In this document: in pieces, positions 1 to 8,987 of the stretch
Numbering within the stretch: position 1 is the stretch's first letter
How the letters are laid out: the number at the start of each line of letters is the position of its first letter
Source of the DNA: Streptomyces fragilis
GTDB taxonomy: Bacteria; Actinomycetota; Actinomycetes; Streptomycetales; Streptomycetaceae
Assembly: GCF_003112515.1 (NCBI RefSeq)
Contig: NZ_BEVZ01000002.1
Coordinates: forward strand, 62,001 to 126,000
Direction: 5' to 3'
DNA: 64,000 bases
Notes under the pieces: generated by a model
Told to the model about the DNA's origin: nothing
Databases searched by the model: none
What the model saw: only the letters and a program-made list of their open reading frames with translations
Translations under genes and position numbers: made by a program

Positions 1-1
1 G

Positions 2-1894
2 TTCCGCAAGATGGCCGAGGCCGCCTGGGCCTGTGCCGACCCCGGCATCCAGTACGACGACGTCATCAACCACTGGCACACCTGCCCGGAGTCCGGCCGG
101 ATCAACGGCTCGAACCCGTGCAGCGAGTACATGCACCTGGACAACACGTCCTGCAACCTCGCCTCGCTGAACCTGATGAAGTTCCTGAAGGACGACGGCA
201 AGGGCAAGCAGTCCTTCGACGTCGAGCGCTTCCAGAAGGTCGTCGAGCTGGTCATCACCGCGATGGACATCTCGATCTGCTTCGCGGACTTCCCCACCGA
301 GAAGATCGGTGAGAACACCCGCGCCTTCCGCGAGCTGGGCATCGGCTACGCCAACCTCGGCGCCCTGCTGATGGCCACCGGCCACGCCTACGACTCGGAC
401 GGCGGCCGCGCCCTCGCCGGCTCCATCACCTCCCTGATGACCGGCACCGCCTACCGCCGCTCCGCCGAGCTGGCCGCCGTCGTCGGCCCGTACGACGGCT
501 ACGCCCGCAACGCCGAGCCGCACCAGCGCGTGATGAAGCAGCACTCCGACGCCAACGCCGTGGCCGTCCGCATGGACGACCTGGACTCCCCGGTGTGGGC
601 CGCCGCCACCGAGGCCTGGCAGGACGTCCTGCGCCTCGGTGCGCAGAACGGCTTCCGCAACTCCCAGGCGTCCGTCCTGGCCCCGACCGGCACCATCGGT
701 CTGGCCATGGGCTGCGACACCACGGGCGTCGAGCCGGACCTGGCCCTGGTCAAGTTCAAGAAGCTCGTCGGCGGCGGTTCGATGCAGATCGTCAACGGCA
801 CCGTGCCGCAGGCCCTGCGCCGCCTGGGCTACCAGGAGGAGCAGATCGAGGCGATCGTCGCCCACATCGCCGAGCACGGCAACGTGATCGACGCGCCGAG
901 CCTCAAGCCGGAGCACTACGAGGTCTTCGACTGCGCCATGGGCGAGCGCGCCATCTCCCCGATGGGCCACGTCCGCATGATGGCCGCGATCCAGCCGTGG
1001 ATCTCGGGCGCCATCTCCAAGACGGTCAACATGCCGGAGACGGCGACCGTCGAGGAGGTCGAGGAGATCTACTTCGAGGCGTGGAAGCTGGGCGTCAAGG
1101 CGCTCGCCATCTACCGCGACAACTGCAAGGTCGGCCAGCCCCTCTCCGCCAAGAAGAAGGAGGAGGAGAAGAAGGCCGAGCCCGTCGCCGAGGCCCCGGC
1201 CAAGGTCGAGAAGGTCGTCGAGTACCGCCCGGTGCGCAAGCGCCTGCCGAAGGGACGGCCCGGGATCACCACCTCCTTCACCGTCGGCGGCGCCGAGGGT
1301 TACATGACCGCCAACTCCTACCCGGACGACGGTCTCGGCGAGGTCTTCCTGAAGATGTCGAAGCAGGGCTCGACCCTTGCCGGCATGATGGACGCCTTCT
1401 CGATCGCCGTCTCGGTGGGCCTGCAGTACGGCGTGCCGCTGGAGACCTACGTCTCGAAGTTCACCAACATGCGCTTCGAGCCGGCCGGCATGACGGACGA
1501 CCCGGACGTGCGGATGGCGCAGTCGATCGTCGACTACATCTTCCGCCGCCTGGCGCTGGACTTCCTGCCCTTCGAGACGCGGTCCGCGCTCGGCATCCAC
1601 ACCGCCGAGGAGCGTCAGCGCCACCTGGAGACCGGTTCCTACGAGCCGATCTTCGAGGAGGACGACATGGACACCGAGACCCTCGCCCAGTCGGCGCCCG
1701 TGGTGACGCCGAAGGCCGAGGCCCCGGTCGCCAAGCCGGCGCCGCGTGAGTCGCACACCAACGCGGAACTGGTCGAGATGCAGCTGGGCATCCAGGCCGA
1801 CGCCCCGCTGTGCTTCTCCTGCGGCACCAAGATGCAGCGGGCCGGTTCCTGCTACGTCTGCGAGGGCTGCGGCTCCACCAGCGGCTGCAGCTGA
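2..1894 (+). CDS. nrdJ: Vitamin B12-dependent ribonucleotide reductase, C-terminal part
   Basis: Class II ribonucleotide reductase, which makes deoxyribonucleotides with adenosylcobalamin and needs no oxygen. The gene starts before the window; 630 residues remain, read in frame from base 2. The NPCSEYMHLDNTSCNLASLN segment near the visible start carries an active-site cysteine. A charged Lys/Glu/Ala linker follows at about residues 380-410, then the NrdJ C-terminal domain. The protein ends in a cysteine-rich tail (CFSCGTKM, CYVCEGCG, GCS) typical of actinobacterial NrdJ, thought to relay electrons or bind zinc. An nrdR regulator often lies upstream in this group but would be outside the window. 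Two hairpins follow the stop. Confidence 0.97.
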   Translation, partial: FRKMAEAAWACADPGIQYDDVINHWHTCPESGRINGSNPCSEYMHLDNTSCNLASLNLMKFLKDDGKGKQSFDVERFQKVVELVITAMDISICFADFPTEKIGENTRAFRELGIGYANLGALLMATGHAYDSDGGRALAGSITSLMTGTAYRRSAELAAVVGPYDGYARNAEPHQRVMKQHSDANAVAVRMDDLDSPVWAAATEAWQDVLRLGAQNGFRNSQASVLAPTGTIGLAMGCDTTGVEPDLALVKFKKLVGGGSMQIVNGTVPQALRRLGYQEEQIEAIVAHIAEHGNVIDAPSLKPEHYEVFDCAMGERAISPMGHVRMMAAIQPWISGAISKTVNMPETATVEEVEEIYFEAWKLGVKALAIYRDNCKVGQPLSAKKKEEEKKAEPVAEAPAKVEKVVEYRPVRKRLPKGRPGITTSFTVGGAEGYMTANSYPDDGLGEVFLKMSKQGSTLAGMMDAFSIAVSVGLQYGVPLETYVSKFTNMRFEPAGMTDDPDVRMAQSIVDYIFRRLALDFLPFETRSALGIHTAEERQRHLETGSYEPIFEEDDMDTETLAQSAPVVTPKAEAPVAKPAPRESHTNAELVEMQLGIQADAPLCFSCGTKMQRAGSCYVCEGCGSTSGCS

Positions 1895-1904
1895 CACGGC
1901 CGAC

Positions 1905-1936
1905 GGGCCGCGTGACCACCACAGGTGACGCGGCCC
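1905..1936 (+). terminator. Hairpin after nrdJ
   Basis: GGGCCGCGTGACC pairs with GGTGACGCGGCCC across a 6-nt loop, with one mismatch in 13 pairs. It begins 10 nt after the nrdJ stop. There is no T-tract, as is usual in Streptomyces. Confidence 0.6.
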
Positions 1937-1947
1937 GCCGGGCGAAC

Positions 1948-1984
1948 CGACGGCAGGAGGCGCTTCCCGCTCCTCCTGCCGTCG
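1948..1984. terminator. Bidirectional terminator between nrdJ and the TerD gene
   Basis: Perfect 13-bp inverted repeat CGACGGCAGGAGG / CCTCCTGCCGTCG with an 11-nt loop, placed between convergent nrdJ and the TerD-family gene, so it can stop transcription from both sides. Confidence 0.75.
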
Positions 1985-1997
1985 CGTGCGTTGCAGG

Positions 1998-2537
1998 TCA
2001 GGCGTCGGGCGCGGCGCCCATGGCCCGGGGGAAGCCCTCCGCGTCGTCGAAGCCGCGCACCGCCGGGCGGAAGCTCCAGCGGCCGCCCTCGCGGACGAAC
2101 TCGGCCAGCGTGGCGGCGCGGGCGCCGGGGACCGCCGCGAAGTCCTCCTCGGCCAGCGCCGTGTACCCCTCGGCCACCCGGTAACGCGCGTGCGGGACCT
2201 GGGAGAAGACGCGCTCCCCGTTGCTCTGCTGTATCACCGTGCCGACCACGACGCGGCCGAACTCCTCGGCGAGACGGCCCAGTTCGAGGGTCATCACCTC
2301 GTCCCAGCCGAACCCCTTGCCGTCCCGGCTGTCCCGGCTCAAGGTGATCGTGCCGTCCGGCGAGCGGCTGTCGAAGTGCACCAGGTACACGGGCGTGCCG
2401 TGGGGGTCGGCATGCCGGTAGACACCCGCCACCAGGTCGAGGTCGATGGCCGGTTGCCCCATCGGGCTGGGGTCCCACTTCAGTGACACCTCGACCTTGG
2501 CGATTCCCTTGCCGATGCCGGAAACGCTGCCGGACAT
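1998..2537 (-). CDS. TerD-family protein
   Basis: 179 residues, close to the usual length of a single TerD/CABP domain. It has the family opening (KVEVSLKWDPSPMGQPAIDLDLVAG) and the acidic stretches that bind calcium in TerD proteins. Members are linked to tellurite and other stress responses and, in Streptomyces, to development; the biochemical role is unsettled. The ATG follows a GGGGAGAC ribosome binding site 1-2 nt away, so initiation spacing is short. It stands alone between convergent nrdJ and a divergent neighbour. The family call is firm; the function is open. Confidence 0.9.
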   Translation of the reverse strand: MSGSVSGIGKGIAKVEVSLKWDPSPMGQPAIDLDLVAGVYRHADPHGTPVYLVHFDSRSPDGTITLSRDSRDGKGFGWDEVMTLELGRLAEEFGRVVVGTVIQQSNGERVFSQVPHARYRVAEGYTALAEEDFAAVPGARAATLAEFVREGGRWSFRPAVRGFDDAEGFPRAMGAAPDA

Positions 2538-2737
2538 TGTCTCCCCTTCCCTGGGCCTGGGTCCGTGCGGCCTTCCGACGCCCGTGACGCCGAGGTCGGT
2601 TGATCACCCCACAGGTCCAACCGGACCGCCCAGAAGGCCGGTTGTCCATCCTGCCACGCCTGTGCGAGCCACCACCGGTGAGTGCGCCGGTAGTTCGCGC
2701 CCTCCAGCGCCGCTCCCCGTGGCCTTACGATGGCGCG

Positions 2738-3361
2738 GTGCTGGTCAAGTGGATTCGCTGCACGGTCACGGACCCCCGGGGGTTCGAGCAGGGGCAGCGA
2801 AAATGGGCGGGTCTGCGCGGCGAGTCCGGCTTCCAGGGGCAGGGGGGTGGGTGGAGCCGGGTGCGGCCGGGTGTCGTGCACCTCTTCTCCTTCTGGGAGA
2901 GCCGGGTGCTCTACGACTCGTTCATGGCGCTCTCCCACGACCGGCTGGCCACCGCCCAGGCCGGAACCTTCCGCGACCCCCGGGTCCGGCTCTTCACCCA
3001 CCGGTTCGACGTGAAGACCGGCTTCCGGCCGCGGTTCGCCGAGGCCGACCGGGTCCGGGTGGCCCACTGCCGGGTGCACGAGGAGCGCGCCGAGCACTTC
3101 GCGTTGATGCAGGAGAAGGTGTGGAACCCCGCGATGGCGGGTTCCCCCGGCATGGTGCGCGGGCTGTTCGCCGAGGCGCCAGGACCCGAGTTCATGATCC
3201 TCTCGATGTGGCAGTCGACCGCCGAGCGGGCCAAGTACCGCACGGAGCGCATCGAGCGGCTCGCCCTGCGCGCCCAGCTCGAGGCGGACGTGGCGGACCT
3301 CGACGGCGACATCGTGGAGCTGGAGCCCACCTGGACGGTGATTCCGGCCCAACGTCCCTGA
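2738..3361 (+). CDS. YdbC/DUF4937-like conserved protein
   Basis: 207 residues. The protein is rich in Trp, Phe and His, with motifs such as VKWIRCTVTD, HLFSFWESRVLYDSFM and FMILSMWQS, giving a two-repeat pattern like dimeric alpha-beta barrel (ABM-like) proteins. I recognise it only as a DUF4937/YdbC-like protein. The frame is open further upstream, but I chose GTG 2738 because TACGAT lies exactly 6 nt before it, which fits a leaderless transcript, and because the family motif VKWIRCTV follows at once. No biochemical role can be assigned. Confidence 0.75.
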   Translation: MLVKWIRCTVTDPRGFEQGQRKWAGLRGESGFQGQGGGWSRVRPGVVHLFSFWESRVLYDSFMALSHDRLATAQAGTFRDPRVRLFTHRFDVKTGFRPRFAEADRVRVAHCRVHEERAEHFALMQEKVWNPAMAGSPGMVRGLFAEAPGPEFMILSMWQSTAERAKYRTERIERLALRAQLEADVADLDGDIVELEPTWTVIPAQRP

Positions 3362-3410
3362 AGGGCCGGCAGGCCGTCGCGGGTGCCCCCGGCCGATCTA
3401 GGGTTGCCGT

Positions 3411-4115
3411 ATGCCCCGACCACGTCGCATCGTCCTCGTCCGGCACGGCGAGTCCTCCGGCAACGCCGACGACTCCGTCTACGAGCAGACCCCGGACCAC
3501 GCCCTCCCCCTCACCGCCCAGGGCTGGAAGCAGGCCGAGCAGACCGGCCGCCGGCTCCGCGAGCTGTTCGGCGAGGAGCGGGTGAGCGTCTACGTCTCGC
3601 CCTACCGCCGGACCCACGAGACCTTCCAAGGGCTCGGTCTCCACCCTGCGCGGGTGCGGGTCCGCGAGGAGCCCCGGCTGCGCGAGCAGGACTGGGGCAA
3701 CCTGCAGGACCCGAAGGACGTGGCGCGCCAGAAGGAGAACCGTGACACCTACGGTCACTTCTTCTACCGCTTCGCCCAGGGGGAGTCCGGCGCCGACGTC
3801 TACGACCGGGTCGGCGGCTTCCTGGAGAGCCTGTTCCGCAGCTTCGAGCACCCCGACCACCCGCCGAACGTCCTGCTGGTCACCCACGGCCTGGCGATGC
3901 GGCTCTTCTGCATGCGCTGGTTCCACTGGACGGTCGACGAGTTCGAGTCGCTCTCCAATCCCGGGAACGGCGAGACGCGCATGCTCGTTCTCGGGGAGAA
4001 CGGCAAGTACACCCTGGACCGGCCCTTCGACCGCTGGCGCGAGCCCGTGCCGAAAGCCCCTGGCCGGAGGCGGGGGCAACCTGCAGGATGGCAGCGTGAC
4101 GACCGCGACCACTGA
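3411..4115 (+). CDS. Histidine phosphatase (phosphoglycerate mutase-like)
   Basis: 234 residues with the family's N-terminal LVRHGES motif (catalytic His at residue 11) and the C-terminal VTHGLAMR motif with the second catalytic His. The insert EQDWGNLQD is typical of actinobacterial broad-specificity members. Expected to remove or transfer phosphate through a phosphohistidine intermediate; the substrate is unknown. The ATG is preceded by TAGGGT and exactly 6 nt, consistent with leaderless transcription. It overlaps the next gene by 20 nt, so the two are probably co-transcribed and translationally coupled. Confidence 0.92.
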   Translation: MPRPRRIVLVRHGESSGNADDSVYEQTPDHALPLTAQGWKQAEQTGRRLRELFGEERVSVYVSPYRRTHETFQGLGLHPARVRVREEPRLREQDWGNLQDPKDVARQKENRDTYGHFFYRFAQGESGADVYDRVGGFLESLFRSFEHPDHPPNVLLVTHGLAMRLFCMRWFHWTVDEFESLSNPGNGETRMLVLGENGKYTLDRPFDRWREPVPKAPGRRRGQPAGWQRDDRDH

Positions 4116-5175
4116 CCCCTCTTCCTCCTCGGGAGCACGCCTGGACCGTGCCCTCGCCTCCCTGACCGGCCTCGCCGTGGGTGACGCCCTCGGCTCCCAG
4201 TTCTTCGTCCCCGCCAACGGACCGCTGCTGCGCGGCGGCGACCTCCCGCCCGGCACCTGGGGCTGGACCGACGACACCGAGATGGCCTGCTCGGTGGTGG
4301 CCGTCCTCGCGGCGCGCGGCGGCGTCGACCAGGACGAGCTCGCCGCCGCCTTCGCCCGGCACCACGACTTCGACCGCGGCTACGGCCCTGCGGTCAACCG
4401 GATGCTCCGCCTCGTGCGCGAGGGCGGGGACTGGCGTGAGCTGTCCGCCGCGCTGTTCGAGGGCCAGGGGTCATGGGGCAACGGGGCCGCCATGCGGGTC
4501 GCCCCGCTGGGCGCCTGGTTCGCCGACGACCCGGAGCGGGCGGTCCGCGAGGCCACCCTGTCCGCGGTAACCACCCACCGCCACCCCGAGGGGGTGGCCG
4601 GGGCACAGGCGGTCGCCGCGGCCGCGGCACTGGCCTCGCGGTCCGGGGGCGCGCACCGGCCGGAGGAGCTGATCGACGGGGTGCTGGCCCTGCTGCCGGC
4701 CCGGAGCATGGTCGGCCTCGGGCTGGAGCGGGTGCGCACGCTGCTCGACTACGAGGACTCCGCCACCGTGGCCGCGGTGGTCGGCTGCGGGCGGCGCAGC
4801 ACCGCGCAGGACACGGTGCCGTTCGCCCTGTGGTCCGCGGCGCGGGCGGGCAACGACTTCCGCAAGGCCTTCTGGGCCACCGCCCGGGCCGGCGGGGACG
4901 TGGACACCACCTGCGCGGTGGTGGGCGGCGTCGTCGCGGCGGCGGGCCCGGCCGGAGCGCCGCCCGCGGAGTGGACCGGGCGCACCGAGCCGCTCCCGGC
5001 GTGGGTACCGGAGTCGGCGGGGCTCGAGCCGGTGGGTCCGGAGTCGGTGGGTCCCGAACCGACGGGTACCGAGCCGGCGGGTCCTGAGTCGGTGGGTCCG
5101 GAGTCGTTGGGCCTGGAGTCGGTGGGCCTGGGATCGGCGGGTCCGCGGGAGGCGGTCGGGCCGGCTGCCGGGTGA
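4096..5175 (+). CDS. ADP-ribosylglycohydrolase family protein
   Basis: 359 residues. Motifs of the DraG/ARH fold are clear: GLAVGDALGSQF near the N-terminus, WTDDTEMA (metal-binding Thr-Asp-Asp) and GGDVDTTCAVVGG near the C-terminus (second metal site). These enzymes hydrolyse ADP-ribose linked to proteins or other acceptors. GTG 4096 is chosen because the conserved domain begins about 17 residues later; it lies inside the end of the phosphatase gene. The last ~45 residues are a degenerate repeat of Glu-Pro/Ser-Val-Gly-Pro units encoded by 15-bp DNA repeats (about 5029-5150), outside the catalytic fold. Confidence 0.9.
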   Translation: MTTATTDPSSSSGARLDRALASLTGLAVGDALGSQFFVPANGPLLRGGDLPPGTWGWTDDTEMACSVVAVLAARGGVDQDELAAAFARHHDFDRGYGPAVNRMLRLVREGGDWRELSAALFEGQGSWGNGAAMRVAPLGAWFADDPERAVREATLSAVTTHRHPEGVAGAQAVAAAAALASRSGGAHRPEELIDGVLALLPARSMVGLGLERVRTLLDYEDSATVAAVVGCGRRSTAQDTVPFALWSAARAGNDFRKAFWATARAGGDVDTTCAVVGGVVAAAGPAGAPPAEWTGRTEPLPAWVPESAGLEPVGPESVGPEPTGTEPAGPESVGPESLGLESVGLGSAGPREAVGPAAG

Positions 5176-5489
5176 CGGGCTCCCCTGGCTCGTTTCCCGA
5201 CCGCTGTGCGCCGGTGGGTCCCCCCGTGCCGCGAAGCGCCCCGTGTCAACGGACCCGTGTCGACGGACCCGTGTGTCACAGACATGCCACAGGGTTGCCA
5301 CAGACTCCTCCGTTCCGGTCCGCCCCCGCCGGGCGGTACTAGCGTGAGCCGCCGCTGCCTGGTGATCATGCGGCGCTCATCACGACACACCGCACCGGGA
5401 CCGGCCCCGTACCGACCCGCGCCGCACCGGCGTGCGTTCCGGCAGGACCGTCGGGCCTCGTCCGTCGTGCGGTGGGGGAGGGGTCCCGG
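5176..5489 (+). other. Intergenic region
   Basis: 314 bp without a credible gene. It contains a direct repeat (ACGGACCCGTGT twice, about 5249-5276) and a possible -10 (TACTAG, 5337-5342), so the promoter of the downstream membrane protein probably lies here. Confidence 0.5.
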
Positions 5490-7184
5490 TTGTCCGACAT
5501 ACCACCTCAGGAGCCTCAGGACGGGTCCGCCGAGAAGCCGGAGGGCGTGACTCGGGGCGGTGACGACTCGGGGGCGCCTCATCCGCCCCCCGCTGCGGCC
5601 GCGGCCGACGGGGACAGGTCCCGGGCCGGTGCCACCGGTCCGTGGCCGCCGCCGTCCGGCGCCTGGGCGCCCGGCCCGCGGGTCGCCGGACCGCCGCCGG
5701 TCCCGGGCTGGTTCGACAAGGTCAGGGGCGGAGCCCCGGCCCCCGTGACCACGGTGACGCTGTGGGCGGCGCTCGCGGCGGGACTCGTCGCCGCCCTGGT
5801 GCTCGCGGAAGGGCTCGGGGTCAATCTGCTCCTGGCGGCCGTTCCCGCAGCCGTGGCCGCCTGGGCGGCTGCCCGCCGGGCGAAGCGCGGGCCCCGGCCG
5901 TGGACGGTGGTGTGGGCGGCGGCCGGACTCGCCCTGCTGGTGGTGCCCGCGCTGCGGGACGCCGGCTGGCCGGTGTTCCTCGCGGTGGCCGGAGCCTTCG
6001 CCATGGGCGCGCTGGCCCTCAACGGAGGCCGTTCCTGGGCGGCGGTGCTGCTCGCCCCGCTCGGACTGTGCGGGGCCACCGTCCCGGGTCTCGCCTGGGC
6101 GGCCCGCGGGCTCAAGGAGCGGGCCGCGGGCACCTCGGGCCGACTGGGACCGGTGCTGCGCGGGACCGGCGTGGCCGTCGTGCTGCTGGTCGTCTTCGGT
6201 GCGCTGTTCGCGGGTGCCGACGCGGCCTTCGCGGACCTGCTGAGCAACCTCGTGCCGGACCTGGAGGAGCCCGCCGACGGGCCGCTGCGGCTGGTGACCT
6301 TCGTCCTCGGCGTCGTCGGCGCGCTCGCGGCCGCCCGCACGGCGGCCGCTCCGGTGCCCTGGGACCGCACCCGCGTCCCCGCGGGACGGCCCCGTGGCCG
6401 CACCGAGTGGGCGCTGCCGCTGATCGTGCTGACCGTGCTGTTCGCGGCGTTCAACGCGGTGCAGTTGGCGGTGCTGTTCGGCGGCTACGACGCGGTGCTG
6501 GACAAGACCGGCCTGACCTACTCCGAGTACGCGCGCCAGGGCTTCTGGCAGCTGCTGATCGTCACCCTGCTGTTCCTGGTCGTGGTGATCGTCGCCGCCC
6601 GCACGGCGCCCCGGTCGGGGCCGCGTGACCGCGTGCTGGTGCGCGGCGTCCTGGGGGTGCTCTGCGCGCTCGCCCTGGTCGTCGTGGCCTCCGCGGTGCG
6701 GCGCATGGACATGTACGTCGACGCCTACGGACTGACCCGGCTGAGGATTTCCGTGCTGGCCATGGAGTTCTGGCTGGGCCTGGTGATCGTCCTGGTCATG
6801 GCGGCGGGGGTCTGGGGCGCCCGGTGGCTGCCCCGCGCCGTCGCCGTCTCGGCCGCCGCGGGCGTGCTGGCGTTCGGCCTGATGTCCCCCGACGCGTTGA
6901 TCGCCGAACACAACGTCACGCGGTACACGGCGAACGGGAAGATCGACCGGGCGTACCTCGAGGGCCTGTCCGTCGACGCGGTGCCGGCCCTCGACCGTCT
7001 CGAGGAGCCCCTGCGCAGCTGCCTGCTCGCCGAGTACACCGACGAGCTGGACGACGCCCCGCCCTGGTACGCGACCAGCTGGAGCGAGCGGGAGGCCCGC
7101 CGGATCCTCGCCGACCGGCCGGCCGACCCGGATCCCGTGTCGTGCGACGTCGGTTCCCGCTGGGAGGACGACCTGTACGAGTAG
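5490..7184 (+). CDS. DUF4153/DUF4173-like multi-pass membrane protein
   Basis: 564 residues: a Pro/Gly-rich cytoplasmic N-terminus of about 85 residues, then roughly ten hydrophobic segments (for example VTLWAALAAGLVAALVLAEG and LWLGLVIVLVMAAGVW-like stretches), ending in an ~80-residue soluble tail with the motif VTRYTANGKIDRAYLEGLSVDAVPAL. That tail and the membrane core resemble DUF4153/DUF4173 proteins, whose function is unknown. TTG 5490 is preferred over an upstream GTG (5472) because GGGGGAGGGG sits 6-7 nt before it. A strong hairpin follows the stop. Confidence 0.82.
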   Translation: MSDIPPQEPQDGSAEKPEGVTRGGDDSGAPHPPPAAAAADGDRSRAGATGPWPPPSGAWAPGPRVAGPPPVPGWFDKVRGGAPAPVTTVTLWAALAAGLVAALVLAEGLGVNLLLAAVPAAVAAWAAARRAKRGPRPWTVVWAAAGLALLVVPALRDAGWPVFLAVAGAFAMGALALNGGRSWAAVLLAPLGLCGATVPGLAWAARGLKERAAGTSGRLGPVLRGTGVAVVLLVVFGALFAGADAAFADLLSNLVPDLEEPADGPLRLVTFVLGVVGALAAARTAAAPVPWDRTRVPAGRPRGRTEWALPLIVLTVLFAAFNAVQLAVLFGGYDAVLDKTGLTYSEYARQGFWQLLIVTLLFLVVVIVAARTAPRSGPRDRVLVRGVLGVLCALALVVVASAVRRMDMYVDAYGLTRLRISVLAMEFWLGLVIVLVMAAGVWGARWLPRAVAVSAAAGVLAFGLMSPDALIAEHNVTRYTANGKIDRAYLEGLSVDAVPALDRLEEPLRSCLLAEYTDELDDAPPWYATSWSEREARRILADRPADPDPVSCDVGSRWEDDLYE

Positions 7185-7186
7185 AT

Positions 7187-7229
7187 CACCGGTGCCACGC
7201 GGGGTCTTTGGCTCCGCGCGGCACCGGTG
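7187..7229 (+). terminator. Hairpin terminator after the DUF4153-like gene
   Basis: CACCGGTGCCACGCGG pairs with CCGCGCGGCACCGGTG (one mismatch in 16) around an 11-nt loop; it starts 2 nt after the stop codon. Confidence 0.75.
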
Positions 7230-7481
7230 GGCGTGGGGTGGGCCCTCCGGGTCGCTGCGGGATGCGCGCGAGCCTTCGCTTGTGCGTATCCCGTGCGGGT
7301 GGCGGTCGTGGAGCGTCGACCAGTGAGGCGGGGACCAGGGTGCCGAACTGCGGTCCCCGGTCGTCGTGAAGCCGCCGGAAGGGCGTTCCCGGGCCGACGG
7401 AGCCCTGCCCGTCCGTGCGGTCGCCCCGCCGTGTGCGACGTGCGCGAACGCGAACACGAGCAGGAGCGGCCGGGTCTGAGC

Positions 7482-7520
7482 GGGACCGGGGGTCCCGGCC
7501 GCCCGAAGGCGGCGTAGGCT
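7482..7520 (+). promoter_or_regulatory. Probable rnhB promoter with palindrome
   Basis: TAGGCT (7515-7520) is a good -10 for HrdB-type sigma, 9 nt before the rnhB ATG. A 15-bp palindrome GGGACCGGGGGTCCC (7482-7496) sits about where the -35 region would be. The rest of the interval 7230-7481 shows nothing recognisable. Confidence 0.45.
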
Positions 7521-7529
7521 AAGAGCGTC

Positions 7530-8231
7530 ATGCCCTACGAACCGCCTACACACACCGTCGAGCGCTCCCTGCGCGCCACGACCGGAGCCAAGGTCGTCGC
7601 CGGTGTCGACGAGGTGGGCCGAGGCGCCTGGGCCGGCCCGGTCACCGTCTGCGCGGCCATAACGGGCCTCCGGCGTCCTCCCCAAGGCCTCACCGACTCC
7701 AAGCTGCTCACGGTGAAGCGGCGCAACGAACTCGCCGGAGAACTCCGCGACTGGGTCACCGCCTACGCACTGGGGCACTCCTCGCCGGAGGAGATCGACG
7801 AACTGGGCATGACCGCCGCGCTGCGGCTCGCCGCGGTGCGCGCGCTGGAGGCCCTTCCGGTCCGGCCGGACGCGGTGATCCTCGACGGCAAGCACGACTA
7901 CCTGGGCGCCCCGTGGCAGGTACGCACGGTGATCAAGGGCGACCGGAGTTGCGTCGCCGTCGCCGCTGCCTCGGTGATCGCCAAGGTCGAGCGGGACGCG
8001 ATGATGGCGGAACTGGGCGCAGGTCACGAGGACTTCGCCTTCGCGGCCAACGCCGGCTATCCGTCCCCCGTCCACCGCGCCGCGCTGGAGGAAAGGGGAC
8101 CCACCCCTCACCACCGTCTGTCGTGGGCGTATCTTGATGCGCTGCCACGGTGGCGGCACCTGAAGAAGGTCCGCACCTGGGCGGAGGCGAGTGTGCCGGA
8201 GATCGAGGGCCAACTGGGCTTCGACTTCTGA
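7530..8231 (+). CDS. rnhB: Ribonuclease HII
   Basis: 233 residues. Cleaves RNA in RNA-DNA hybrids and starts removal of misincorporated ribonucleotides. The first catalytic block [14 protein letters not shown] (Asp-Glu) is at residues ~25-38; [22 protein letters not shown] (Asp) and [13 protein letters not shown] (Asp) complete the metal-binding set. The C-terminal [10 protein letters not shown] motif is that of RNase HII. Length is normal. The start has little room for a ribosome binding site after the TAGGCT -10, suggesting a very short leader. Confidence 0.95.
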   Translation: MPYEPPTHTVERSLRATTGAKVVAGVDEVGRGAWAGPVTVCAAITGLRRPPQGLTDSKLLTVKRRNELAGELRDWVTAYALGHSSPEEIDELGMTAALRLAAVRALEALPVRPDAVILDGKHDYLGAPWQVRTVIKGDRSCVAVAAASVIAKVERDAMMAELGAGHEDFAFAANAGYPSPVHRAALEERGPTPHHRLSWAYLDALPRWRHLKKVRTWAEASVPEIEGQLGFDF

Positions 8232-8310
8232 CCGCTCCGCTTCCCGCGGCACCACCCCATGACGTGCCCCCGACACACTGGGGCGCACCGACACCGATGG
8301 ACAACCGACC

Positions 8311-8919
8311 ATGCCTCTCAGTCCCGAGGAGCCCCAGATTCCCGAGAGCGCCCAGGGCGGCACCGCTGCGGCCCCCAGCCGTAACGTGCCGACCCCCCGC
8401 CCCGTCCCCGGCCCGCGCCCCGCGGCCGCCGCGCGTCCCGGCCGACCGGGTCCGCGTCCGGTCACGCCCACGCAGCGCACGGCCCCCAAGCCCGGTCCCA
8501 AGGCCGCCCCGTCGGCGCCGGCCGCCGGCGCCCCGCAGGTCCAGCTGATCCCCGCCCCGCTGGACGGTGCGCTGGACGCCGCGGAGGAGGCCGTCGACCT
8601 GCTGCTCGACTCCGGTCGTGCTCCCGGCGAGATCCTGCTGATCACCACCGGCGACCCGCACCCGTGGGCCGTCCACGAGCTGTCCTTCGGCGAAGCCGCC
8701 TACTGGGCGCAGCACGACGCCGGTGACGACGTCTTCTACGCCGGCGCGACCGTGCTGGACCGGCTCGCGCCGCGTCCGGTGGCCGTGATCGCCGTCAACG
8801 GCGGCACCGACGCCGAGGTGGCCGAGGCGCTGCCTGCCGCGCTGCGCCGGGCCGGTTCGCTGCTGATCGTCTGCGGCGAGCGGCAGCGGGTCGACGCGGT
8901 GCTGGGCGCCGGGGTCTGA
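8311..8919 (+). CDS. Hypothetical protein with UvrD C-terminal-like domain
   Basis: 202 residues in two parts. Residues 1-75 are Pro/Ala/Arg-rich and probably disordered. Residues ~80-202 form a compact alpha/beta region (LLLDSGRAPGEILLITTGDPHPWAVHEL..., DDVFYAGATVLDRLAPRPVAVIAVNG) that resembles the C-terminal motif V/VI region of UvrD-like helicases, where VFYSTVSGFKGLE-type motifs occur, but no helicase ATPase half is present. It follows rnhB by 79 nt in the same direction. The resemblance is my inference from motif pattern; no function is claimed. Confidence 0.75.
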   Translation: MPLSPEEPQIPESAQGGTAAAPSRNVPTPRPVPGPRPAAAARPGRPGPRPVTPTQRTAPKPGPKAAPSAPAAGAPQVQLIPAPLDGALDAAEEAVDLLLDSGRAPGEILLITTGDPHPWAVHELSFGEAAYWAQHDAGDDVFYAGATVLDRLAPRPVAVIAVNGGTDAEVAEALPAALRRAGSLLIVCGERQRVDAVLGAGV

Positions 8920-8987
8920 TCCCTGGTCCGCCCGCGCCGCGGGCGGACCAGGGACGGTCGTCCCGTGCGGGCCCGACGGCCCCGCCG

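Noticed and set aside
4749..8648. A 1299-codon open frame on the minus strand
   Set aside because: It covers several well-supported plus-strand genes; its composition (Arg, Gly, Pro, Ala) is that of an antisense shadow in high-G+C DNA.
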